Assembly (NCBI RefSeq): GCF_021890735.1
Contig: NZ_JAKKUR010000002.1
Span: 38,028-102,027 of the forward strand
Length of the DNA: 64,000 bases
Direction: 5' to 3'
Source of the DNA: Thermanaeromonas sp.
GTDB lineage: Bacteria; Bacillota; DSM-521; Neomoorellales; Neomoorellaceae
Part shown: in pieces, positions 22,451-29,339 of the stretch
Layout: every line of letters begins with the position of its first letter
How positions within the stretch are numbered: position 1 is the stretch's first letter
Made by a program: the position numbers and the translations under genes
Notes under the pieces: model-generated
What the model saw: the letters and a program-made list of their open reading frames with translations, nothing else
Database searches by the model: none
What the model was told of the DNA's origin: nothing

Positions 22451-22483
22451 AATTCAGAGGAGCTTCAGGAGGAAGAATAAATT

Positions 22484-23053
22484 ATGGTTATAGGTGTTTT
22501 AGCTTTGCAAGGAGGCTTCCGCGAGCATATAGCCGTCTTGGAACGCTGTGGAGTAAAGGCCAAGGAAATACGCAAGAAGGAGGAGCTAGACGGCATCGAT
22601 GGCCTAATAATTCCGGGGGGAGAAAGCACTACCTTTGGAAGGCTGATGGTGGATTTCGGCCTTCTTGATCCCCTTGTTAATCTTATCAAAGGAGGCCTTC
22701 CCGTTTTTGGGACTTGTGCAGGCCTGGTAGTCCTTTGCAGGGAAATAGTAGGGAGCGAGCAGCCGCGGCTGGGGGTCCTAAACGCGCGGGTCCGGCGCAA
22801 TGCCTTCGGCCGGCAGGTAGATAGTTTCGAGGCCGATCTCGAAGTACCCGTTTTGGGGCCCGAGCCCTTCCGGGGCGTTTTCATCCGGGCACCCTATATA
22901 GAAGAACTGTGGCCGCCGGCGGAGGTGCTGGCCACCTTGGAAGGCAAAATCGTGGCTGCCCGCCAGGACAAGATCTTGGTGACGGCCTTCCACCCGGAAC
23001 TGACTACGGACGAGCGTTTTCACAGGTACTTTATAGGCATGGTGAGCGGCTAA
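22484..23053 (+). CDS. pdxT: PdxT, glutaminase subunit of PLP synthase
   Basis: This 189-residue class I glutamine amidotransferase has the PGGESTT motif (45-51), catalytic Cys78 in VFGTCAGLV, and the His-Glu pair in TAFHPELTTDERFH. It delivers ammonia to PdxS. ATG 22484 follows AGGAGGAAG. Confidence 0.97.
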   Translation: MVIGVLALQGGFREHIAVLERCGVKAKEIRKKEELDGIDGLIIPGGESTTFGRLMVDFGLLDPLVNLIKGGLPVFGTCAGLVVLCREIVGSEQPRLGVLNARVRRNAFGRQVDSFEADLEVPVLGPEPFRGVFIRAPYIEELWPPAEVLATLEGKIVAARQDKILVTAFHPELTTDERFHRYFIGMVSG

Positions 23054-23064
23054 CCTACCTCGGG

Positions 23065-24240
23065 ATGCAGGGGTTTCCGTGCTTCGCTCACCGCTCTATC
23101 TGCCTGGGGTTGGTTTGGGAGGCAGCACCTTTGGGTGACCTGCTACGAAAAAGCACTGAGATTCTAAAGAAATATCAAGCCCGCACGGGTGCCTTTCCCG
23201 CTGCTCCCTACTTTCCTCCCTACCGCTATGTGTGGTTGAGGGACGGGACTTTTGTGGCCTGGGCCCTCGACTGGGTAGGGGAAAGGGAGGCGGCGGGATC
23301 TTTTTATACTTTTATGAGCCATACGGTTTTAAAGCACAGCTATAAGATAGAAAACGCCTTAGAGAGGGCTTCTAAGGGGCATTCCCCGGATGATGCCACA
23401 TGCCTCCACACCCGGTATACCTTAGACGGAGAAGAAGGGGTCGAGCCCTGGGGCAATTTTCAGCTCGACGGTTACGGAACCTTCCTCTGGGGCCTAGCCC
23501 ACCACCTGCGTGTCGGAGGTAAACTGAGGGAAGAATATAAAAAGGCCATCTGCGAAATAAGCCGCTATCTCTGCGGGCTCTGGAAGGTTCCCTGCCTCGA
23601 TTGCTGGGAGGAAAGAGGTGACCGCCTCCATCCCTCTACCCTGGCCGCCGTTTATGGGGGGTTAAAAGCCGTTTTGGAATGGCTTCCCCCGGACTTAGCT
23701 GAAAAGGCCCGGGAGGTTCTTGTTGAGCTTCCGCAAGTAGTAAGGGCCGGATTCGTGGTAGACGGGCACTTGGTAAAGGAGTCTGGTTCGCCCGAAGTAG
23801 ACGCTAACCTCCTGTGGTTGGCCGTACCCTACGGGCTGCTGGATATAGAGGACCCCGTTTTTGCTGCCACCGTACAAAAGATAGAGAAAGATTTGCGCGG
23901 CGGGGGAGTCAAGCGGTACCGGGGAGATACCTTTTATGGAGGCGGGGAATGGGTATTGCTTGCTGCTTGGCTGGCCTGGTATTATCGGCTTAAAGGAAAA
24001 GAAGAAGAGGGTAAGGAGCTTTTAGGTTGGATAGAAGCCCAGGCTGATGAAGAGGGACAGCTACCGGAGCAGGTCCCCGTTAACCTGACCTCTGAAGAGC
24101 ATTATCGTTACTGGGTGGAGCGTTGGGGCCCGATAGCCCGCCCCTTGCTCTGGTCCCATGCCATGTATATAGCCGCTAGGCTTCCGGCTCCAGTACCTGT
24201 AGTAAGTTGTTCCTTGCACCAAAACCAGAAGGTGTGTTAA
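23065..24240 (+). CDS. Glycoside hydrolase family 15-like protein
   Basis: This protein of about 391 residues resembles the catalytic (alpha/alpha)6 barrel of GH15 glucoamylase-type enzymes. Visible signatures are YVWLRDGTFVAWALDWVG, PWGNFQLDGYGTFLWGL, CLDCWEERGDRLHPSTLAAVYG (the WE is a candidate general acid) and the C-terminal EEHYRYWVERWGPIARPLLWSHAMY. It lacks the usual N-terminal beta-sandwich and no signal peptide is evident, suggesting an intracellular protein. The start is uncertain: ATG 23065 has no strong Shine-Dalgarno site and downstream TTG codons are possible. It follows pdxT by 11 bases. Substrate unknown. Confidence 0.75.
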   Translation: MQGFPCFAHRSICLGLVWEAAPLGDLLRKSTEILKKYQARTGAFPAAPYFPPYRYVWLRDGTFVAWALDWVGEREAAGSFYTFMSHTVLKHSYKIENALERASKGHSPDDATCLHTRYTLDGEEGVEPWGNFQLDGYGTFLWGLAHHLRVGGKLREEYKKAICEISRYLCGLWKVPCLDCWEERGDRLHPSTLAAVYGGLKAVLEWLPPDLAEKAREVLVELPQVVRAGFVVDGHLVKESGSPEVDANLLWLAVPYGLLDIEDPVFAATVQKIEKDLRGGGVKRYRGDTFYGGGEWVLLAAWLAWYYRLKGKEEEGKELLGWIEAQADEEGQLPEQVPVNLTSEEHYRYWVERWGPIARPLLWSHAMYIAARLPAPVPVVSCSLHQNQKVC

Positions 24241-24277
24241 AATACTACCTAAAGCTGCTGCCTAAAGCGGAAGCTAT

Positions 24278-24378
24278 GGGGGTGGATCGGGCCTGGTGGC
24301 CCGCCTGGACTTCAAATCCAGCTGGCGCGCGGGGGAAACCCCGGGCGCGGTGGGTTCGATTCCCACACGCTCCCGCCA
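24278..24378 (+). tRNA. selC: tRNA-Sec (anticodon TCA)
   Basis: The roughly 101-base sequence has the bacterial tRNA-Sec architecture: an 8-position acceptor arm (GGGGGTGG/ACGCTCCC with two G-U pairs and a last G-A mismatch), a long D-stem (GGGCC/GGCCC), the anticodon arm CTGGACTTCAAATCCAG identical in pattern to other tRNA-Sec genes, a long GC-rich variable arm with a GGGGGAAACCCC tip, a TPsiC arm (GTGGG/CCCAC) and an encoded GCCA end. It implies that the organism makes selenoproteins. selA, selB and selD are not in this window. Confidence 0.93.
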
Positions 24379-24466
24379 CATTAAGGTTATCGGCATGGGT
24401 AAAGTAGGGGAGAAAGGTAGGGCACATAGAAGGAAAGGCCCATCACAAGGAAGGGGGTTTATATTA

Positions 24467-24691
24467 ATGGCCGTCATAACTAAGGATATGAGCATCACCG
24501 AGGTAGTAAGCAGGTACCCCCAGACGGTTCCGGTTTTTATGGAGCACGGAATGGGGTGTTTGGGTTGTGCCGCGGCCAGGTTTGAAAACATTGAACAGGG
24601 TGCCCGGGCCCACGGTATCGATGTAGACAAGTTGATAGAGGACCTCAATAAAGTAGTGGCCGGGGAAAAAGACTCTAAAGCCGACGCTTAA
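24467..24691 (+). CDS. DUF1858 redox-disulfide domain protein
   Basis: This 74-residue protein carries a CxxC in MEHGMGCLGCAAARFE and matches the DUF1858 family, small domains associated with hybrid-cluster proteins and anaerobic redox enzymes. ATG 24467 follows AAGGAAGGGGG; a longer frame would run into selC. Downstream is a strong hairpin with a T-run. Function is unknown; the CxxC suggests disulfide or metal chemistry. Confidence 0.85.
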   Translation: MAVITKDMSITEVVSRYPQTVPVFMEHGMGCLGCAAARFENIEQGARAHGIDVDKLIEDLNKVVAGEKDSKADA

Positions 24692-24707
24692 TTTGGGATT
24701 TTGAAGG

Positions 24708-24762
24708 TCGCTCTTGATCGCAGCTTTTTTGTCAAGATCAAGGGCGATTTTTTATTATTTTC
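24708..24762 (+). terminator. Terminator after the DUF1858 gene
   Basis: TCGCTCTTGATC (about 24709-24720) pairs with GATCAAGGGCGA (about 24738-24749), followed by TTTTTTATTATTTT, a Rho-independent terminator with one G-U pair. Confidence 0.85.
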
Positions 24763-24789
24763 GGCGAGCCTTGGGAGGTAAAGCAAAGG

Positions 24790-26004
24790 GTGAGCTGCCC
24801 CAAGGAAAAACCCTTCTGTGAGCTGATTGCTGCTTTGGGTACCGTCTTGGATATGGAAGATGAAGTTAAACTTTACCATGCCTGGCGCGTTGCCCTTTTG
24901 GCCCGGAGGCTAGCCCGGGAACTTTTACCCGGTGAGGAGGCCCGTATTTTTTATGCAGCCCTTCTCCATGACATGGGAGGCATAGGTTTACCTGATCACA
25001 TTGTCCACAGGGTCCTGCAGCCTGGAGGAGAAGAAGATCTAGAGGTGCGGCAGCATCCCCTAAGGGGTGCGGAGATGGTACGCCTTCTCCCCGTCTTGGG
25101 ACCTCAAATTGCCGTTATGATAGAACAGCACCACGAACACTGGAATGGCTCAGGTTATCCCCGGGGGCTCAAAAACGGGGATATACATCCCGGTGCCCTG
25201 CTTATAGGTATAAGCGACATATTCGATCTGCGCTTGCGGGTTTCCCGGGTGAAAACCTGGGAGAGGGTAAGGCCGACAATGGCGGAACTTTCAGGTAAGG
25301 CGTATCCGCCGGACCTCTGGAAGGTCTTTGACAGGTTGATGAATTCATCCTTTTGGGAAGAGATCGCTTATGACAGTAGCCTAGACGAGCGCCTCAGGAC
25401 GGTGCATGAAATTTTGCCTCCTATTGACGGTTTAACCGGGGATCTTTTAAAGGTAACCATCTCCCTTTTCGCCCATATCATAGACGCCAAGCACCCTTAT
25501 ACTGGAGGGCATTCCCACCGGGTGGCCGCTTACGCTTTGAAATTGGCCGAAGCCTTGGGGCTTAAAAAGGAAGAAAGGGAAGATTTGGAGATAGCTGCTT
25601 TACTACACGATTTTGGGAAAGTAGCTGTACCCCGGTCAGTTTTGGATAAGCCTGGCCCCTTAGATCCCGGTGAATTTGAAATAATCAGGCGCCATCCTCT
25701 GCGGACTATGGCCTTGCTTGAACAGGTATCCGGGCTGCGCCGCCTGGCTGAAATAGCGGGTCTGCACCACGAAAGGTACGACGGCAAGGGGTATCCGTAC
25801 GGGCTGAAGGGGGAGAAAATACCCCTTCCCTCCCGCATACTTGCAGTAGCCGATGCCTTTGATGCCATGACCTCTTCCCGTCCTTACCAGCCTATGAGGA
25901 CTCCCCGGCAAGCCCTAGAACACCTCCGTGAAGGGGCAGGCTCCCAGTTCGATCCCCGTATAGTGGATGTGGCTTGTGTACTCGTGGAAAATATCGGTGA
26001 ATAA
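24790..26004 (+). CDS. Tandem HD-GYP domain protein, probable cyclic-di-GMP phosphodiesterase
   Basis: The 404-residue cytoplasmic protein has two HD-GYP-like halves. The first has HAWRVALLARRLA, LLHDMGGIGLPDHIV and QHHEHWNGSGYPRGL; the second has HSHRVAAYAL, LLHDFGKVAVPRSVLDKPG, HHERYDGKGYPYGLKG and ADAFDAMTSSRPY. Both keep His-Asp and GYP residues, so both could bind metals, though only the second matches the family closely. No sensory or receiver domain is attached. GTG 24790 follows GGGAGGT by 10 bases. It precedes a histidine kinase by 21 bases, suggesting one operon. Confidence 0.85.
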   Translation: MSCPKEKPFCELIAALGTVLDMEDEVKLYHAWRVALLARRLARELLPGEEARIFYAALLHDMGGIGLPDHIVHRVLQPGGEEDLEVRQHPLRGAEMVRLLPVLGPQIAVMIEQHHEHWNGSGYPRGLKNGDIHPGALLIGISDIFDLRLRVSRVKTWERVRPTMAELSGKAYPPDLWKVFDRLMNSSFWEEIAYDSSLDERLRTVHEILPPIDGLTGDLLKVTISLFAHIIDAKHPYTGGHSHRVAAYALKLAEALGLKKEEREDLEIAALLHDFGKVAVPRSVLDKPGPLDPGEFEIIRRHPLRTMALLEQVSGLRRLAEIAGLHHERYDGKGYPYGLKGEKIPLPSRILAVADAFDAMTSSRPYQPMRTPRQALEHLREGAGSQFDPRIVDVACVLVENIGE

Positions 26005-26025
26005 TAACCTATGAGGTGAAAAAAA

Positions 26026-27456
26026 TTGAGCCGCCTAGCCCGGAAAATGGCCATCCATGCCACTTTATGGATAATTTCTGTTCTGCTCGTTTTTTATCTA
26101 GTCCTGCGGTACATCTTAAGATTACCGGGGGCAAGGGATTTTGTGGGTTTTTCCGGGCAGACGGGGATTATCTTTGTAGCTTTTCTATTGGTCGCAGGAG
26201 CGGGAATTTATTACCTGTGTTATAGACTCTTGCTGCCTTTAAAGACCATGCTGCCTGCAACGTGTAAGATAGCCGCCGGTGATCTAGAACAGCGTATAGA
26301 AGTAGAAAGGGATGATGAGCTAGGAGTCCTGGCCAAACACCTAAACGATATGGTGGACCGCCTCCGTAACAATATAAAGGAGATCTCAGCAGAAAGGAAC
26401 AAAATTAAGGCCATATTGACGAGTCTTACGGATGCGGTACTGGCAGTGGATCAGGTAGGAAGAATCATGTTCGTAAACCCGGCGGCGGAAGAAATGTTGG
26501 GGAAGAAAGAAGAGGAGATGGTACGGAAATTTCTCCTGGAAGTTATCCGCAGCCATGAGATGGACAGCCTGGCCAGGGACATCTTAGATAAAGGCGGGAT
26601 ACGGGAGGCCGAACTTCGTTTATTTCCCACCTCGTCCCGGGTGTTTAGGGTCCACGGCGCTCCTATAAACAGTGAAGAGGGCAGGATCGTTGGTGCGGTC
26701 CTTTCCATCCGGGATATTACGGAGCTCAGGCGGCTGGAGCAGGTCCGCAGCGAATTTGTGGCCAATGTTTCTCACGAACTGAGAACACCCCTGACATCCA
26801 TCCGCGGTTTTGTAGAAACCCTCCTGGAGGGAGCCCTGGAAGATGAAAATATAAGCCGCAGATTTCTAACCATCATAAATAGCGAAGCCCAGCGCTTGCA
26901 GCGGTTAATTGAAGATCTTCTTACCCTTTCCCGGCTTGAGCACGAAAAACCCGAAAAGGTTGTTAAAGGAGCTTCTCTGTCCCGTACTTTAAACCGGGTG
27001 TTAGAGGTGGTAGAGCCTTTGGCCAAGGAGAAAGGTGTAGAGTTAAAGGTGGAACTTCCCCCTGATCTTCCGCCCTTAAAGTTTCCGGAGAACTTTCTCG
27101 AACAAGTTCTTCTTAACCTTTTAGACAACGGGATTAAATATACCCCTGCGGGAGGTTCGGTGACCGTATCTGCCGGTAGGGAAGGAAGTAATATCCGTGT
27201 AGAAGTGCGGGATACGGGTATCGGGATACCGGAGGAAAGCCTGCCCCGGATTTTTGAACGGTTTTACAGGGTGGATAAAGCGCGTTCCCGGGAATTGGGA
27301 GGTACCGGTTTGGGATTGTCCATTGTGAAGCATATGGTAGAATCCCACGGTGGAACGGTGGGAGTCCGTAGCCGGGTGGGGGAGGGTAGTACCTTCTACT
27401 TTATACTTCCCCAAGCCGAAGGAAAGGAGGGGGGTGAGGGAGTTACGGAAAGCTAA
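26026..27456 (+). CDS. Membrane sensor histidine kinase (HAMP-PAS-HisKA-HATPase)
   Basis: This 476-residue PhoR/WalK-like kinase has two transmembrane helices (about 10-30 and 47-70) with only a short external loop, a HAMP linker (about 66-118), a PAS domain (about 125-232), the phospho-acceptor His250 in VSHELRTPLTSIRG, and N, G1 and G2 boxes (LLDNGIKYTP, DTGIGIP, GGTGLGLSIV). Start is TTG 26026 behind GAGGTG. No response regulator is adjacent; instead its 3' end overlaps an AbrB-like gene by 23 bases. The signal is probably cytoplasmic (PAS) or within the membrane. Confidence 0.92.
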   Translation: MSRLARKMAIHATLWIISVLLVFYLVLRYILRLPGARDFVGFSGQTGIIFVAFLLVAGAGIYYLCYRLLLPLKTMLPATCKIAAGDLEQRIEVERDDELGVLAKHLNDMVDRLRNNIKEISAERNKIKAILTSLTDAVLAVDQVGRIMFVNPAAEEMLGKKEEEMVRKFLLEVIRSHEMDSLARDILDKGGIREAELRLFPTSSRVFRVHGAPINSEEGRIVGAVLSIRDITELRRLEQVRSEFVANVSHELRTPLTSIRGFVETLLEGALEDENISRRFLTIINSEAQRLQRLIEDLLTLSRLEHEKPEKVVKGASLSRTLNRVLEVVEPLAKEKGVELKVELPPDLPPLKFPENFLEQVLLNLLDNGIKYTPAGGSVTVSAGREGSNIRVEVRDTGIGIPEESLPRIFERFYRVDKARSRELGGTGLGLSIVKHMVESHGGTVGVRSRVGEGSTFYFILPQAEGKEGGEGVTES

Positions 27457-27787
27457 GACGGTAGCGGCCCGGGAAGGGTCTGGAGAAAGGGTCTTCCGGC
27501 GGGTGGTAGACGAGAAGGGAAGGGTAACCTTACCTACGGAGATGAGGCAGCAACTGGAGATACGGGCGGGAGAAGAGGTGGAATTCCTCCTGCGGGAGGA
27601 CGGGGAATGGTACATACGTAAGGGCCTCCACCAGCGATCCTGCACCTTTTGCGGTTGCGGAGCGGACTTGATAGAGGTTTGGGGACAAGTCCTCTGCCGC
27701 CGCTGCGCCCAAAAATATGTATTTCTTCTGGCCCGGGAGCTCCGACTGGATATTTCTGTGGGAACAGGTGGGAATTTGCCAGATTAA
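27434..27787 (+). CDS. AbrB/MazE/SpoVT-type DNA-binding protein with zinc ribbon
   Basis: The 117-residue product has an AbrB-like swapped-hairpin domain (about 23-64; RRVVDEKGRVTLPTEMRQQL) followed by a CxxC-x14-CxxC zinc ribbon (Cys70, 73, 88, 91). GTG 27434 is preferred because AAGGAGGGG lies just upstream, inside the histidine kinase gene, which it overlaps by 23 bases. The close coupling suggests it is coexpressed with the kinase. Target genes are unknown. Confidence 0.8.
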   Translation: MRELRKAKTVAAREGSGERVFRRVVDEKGRVTLPTEMRQQLEIRAGEEVEFLLREDGEWYIRKGLHQRSCTFCGCGADLIEVWGQVLCRRCAQKYVFLLARELRLDISVGTGGNLPD

Positions 27788-27848
27788 GAAGGATTTTCGC
27801 TAACGGCGTCGAACAAATTTACTGCTACAAAGAAAAATCTCGATACGG

Positions 27849-27953
27849 GAGCTGCTTCAGGGTAAACCTGTCGAAAGGCAGGGGCACAAAGCCATGGGTC
27901 TAAGGCTTCCCCTAACTTTAAAAGGGGGGCTATGATCGCCAGGCTGCCAGCTC
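27849..27953 (+). ncRNA. Cyclic-di-GMP-I (GEMM) riboswitch aptamer
   Basis: The conserved GEMM core is visible: GGGTAAACC, a GAAA tetraloop within TGTCGAAAGGCAG, GGGGCACAAAGCC, GGTCTAAGG, a variable second stem (CCCCT/AGGGG) and GCTATGATCGCCAGGCTGCC. An outer P1 is formed by GAGCTG (27849-27854) and CAGCTC (27948-27953). Downstream is an intrinsic terminator at 27980-28012, so control is probably at transcription. The regulated gene encodes an HD-GYP-like protein, a likely feedback loop on cyclic-di-GMP. The call rests on recognised consensus, not on a covariance search. Confidence 0.9.
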
Positions 27954-27979
27954 TGGAAGGGGTGAAGTCACCCTTATGA

Positions 27980-28012
27980 GCCTTGCTCTGAAGCAAGGTT
28001 ATTTTGTTTTTT
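27980..28012 (+). terminator. Riboswitch expression-platform terminator
   Basis: CCTTGC (27981-27986) and GCAAGG (27993-27998) form a hairpin followed by TTATTTTGTTTTTT. It lies between the c-di-GMP aptamer and the HD-GYP-like gene. A small GGGTG/CACCC hairpin (27960-27973) lies between aptamer and terminator. Confidence 0.8.
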
Positions 28013-28031
28013 AAAAGGGGATGCACTTAAG

Positions 28032-28667
28032 GTGGACGCCTGCGCCGTTAGCGCGTTGCTCGAGGCACTCTTCAGGCATTCGCGGCTTACCTACTATCAT
28101 TCCCTGCACGTAGCTGTTACCGCCCGCCAATTAGCCATGGAGCTCGGACTAGAAGATTTAGAGGTGGAGAGGATTTTCTTGGGGGCGCTGTTGCACGATG
28201 TCGGGAAGCTCAACATCCCCCGGGGTATCCTGCATAAAAAAGGAAGGCTCACCCAAGTGGAATGGGAGATCATGTATAAACATCCCGAACAAGGAAGCCG
28301 TTTTCTCCCAGATGATCCCACCTGGCGACCCGTTAAGGATATCATCCTCTACCACCATGAAAAATGGGACGGCAGGGGCTATTACGGTTTGAAAGGCCCG
28401 AGCATCCCCTTAGGAGCCAGGATAATTGCCCTGGCCGATGCCTTTGATGCCATGACCTCATGGCGGCCTTATCAAAAGGCACGCTGTTTGAGCGCTGTGT
28501 TAAAGGAGATCGAGGAATGTAGCGGTAGCCAGTTCGACCCGCGGGTGGTGGAGGCCTTCTTTTCTTTGACTTGTGACCTCCTTAAAGGCCGGCAAGTTTT
28601 TGACCCAAGTAGAATTAACCTGATCTTAAATACAACGACAAGCAAACTTAACAGTAAGGAGTTATGA
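28032..28667 (+). CDS. HD-GYP-like phosphodiesterase under c-di-GMP riboswitch control
   Basis: The 211-residue protein is a single HD-GYP-like domain with HSLHVAVTARQLA, LLHDVGKLNIPRGILHKKG, HHEKWDGRGYYGLKG and ADAFDAMTSWRPY. The metal-binding His/Asp residues are kept, but the GYP proline is missing (GYYGLKG), so activity and substrate are less sure. GTG 28032 has only a weak Shine-Dalgarno (AAAAGGGG). It sits 20 bases after the riboswitch terminator and is probably transcribed alone, ending at the terminator near 28740. Confidence 0.85.
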   Translation: MDACAVSALLEALFRHSRLTYYHSLHVAVTARQLAMELGLEDLEVERIFLGALLHDVGKLNIPRGILHKKGRLTQVEWEIMYKHPEQGSRFLPDDPTWRPVKDIILYHHEKWDGRGYYGLKGPSIPLGARIIALADAFDAMTSWRPYQKARCLSAVLKEIEECSGSQFDPRVVEAFFSLTCDLLKGRQVFDPSRINLILNTTTSKLNSKEL

Positions 28668-28737
28668 TCTCCAATAGAAAGCCCGCTAGCCCATCACAAG
28701 CGTCCTCTGACCTCCTTTTTAAATATAAACCTTTTTA

Positions 28738-28770
28738 GCCCAGAGAATTCCTCTGGGCTTTTCTTTGACC
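28738..28770 (+). terminator. Terminator after the HD-GYP-like gene
   Basis: AGCCCAGAG (28738-28746) and CTCTGGGCT (28751-28759) form a stem, followed by TTTTCTTTG on the plus strand. It faces the end of the putative minus-strand RNA described next. Confidence 0.75.
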
Positions 28771-28776
28771 AGCAAA

Positions 28777-29218
28777 GAAGGCCGCCAAAATGCGGCCTTC
28801 CCTTAAAGAGCCCATAAGGACCTTCGCTCCGGCCAACATACGTCCCTGCAGAGCCCACACCAGCCTTCCGGCTGGTATAGACCCTTACGGAACCTATGCT
28901 GACCTTAGCTCGACAGTTTAAAGTACCTGAGAAGCCGGGCCAGATCTCTCGACCTTGCCCGACCTCTAGCATGTGCCTGCGGCACCTTAAACTGTCTTAG
29001 CCCGACCAAGGATCATCCTGCTGACCCGTCTCTGGTCCTTCGGACCAGAGACAAGCCTTGACGGACCTATCCTTGATCTTCCCGCCGGTCGGTACCGAGC
29101 CCTTTGACCCGGTATCGGCCTTTGGCCGGAGATTACCGAGCCCTTAATTTAGGACCCGGCAACCTCCTGGGCTCGGCCCCTATGGACCCTGACGTTATTA
29201 TTATTACCCCGGCCGGGC
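28777..29218 (-). ncRNA. Candidate large structured noncoding RNA (unassigned), about 440 nt
   Basis: This 672-base gap without a convincing protein gene is packed with nested inverted repeats. A 16-bp helix pairs 28912-28927 with 28981-28996; it has two G-U pairs if transcribed leftward but two A-C mismatches if rightward. A further domain is closed by CAAGGAT/ATCCTTG (29007-29013, 29069-29075) around an 11-bp hairpin (29028-29052). CCAGCC/GGCTGG near 28859-28874 has a GGAA (GNRA) loop on the minus strand. A TATAAT lies at 29230-29225 upstream and a hairpin (28777-28800) plus TTT downstream. The family is not recognised; lack of the usual motifs argues against RNase P RNA and tmRNA. Confidence 0.55.
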
Positions 29219-29339
29219 GACAATATTATATTCTTTAAAAGGAAAAAGCGATCTTTTTTTGTTAAACAGAAGGACAAGTTATTGTCTTTACGCTATACTT
29301 GTAGATAGAAAACCGTATTTAGAGGAAAAGGAGCGGAAG

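Noticed and set aside
22909..23064. Extended N-terminus of the GH15-like protein overlapping pdxT
   Set aside because: The extension lies entirely within pdxT in another frame and is not GH15-like; the later ATG was used.
28694..28972. A 92-codon minus-strand frame inside the structured gap
   Set aside because: It has no good start signal and runs through the terminator hairpins and RNA helices; the composition reflects RNA structure rather than a protein.
28777..29218. RNase P RNA or tmRNA as the identity of the large RNA
   Set aside because: The conserved GAGGAAAGTCC-type RNase P segment and the tRNA-like ends of tmRNA are absent on either strand.
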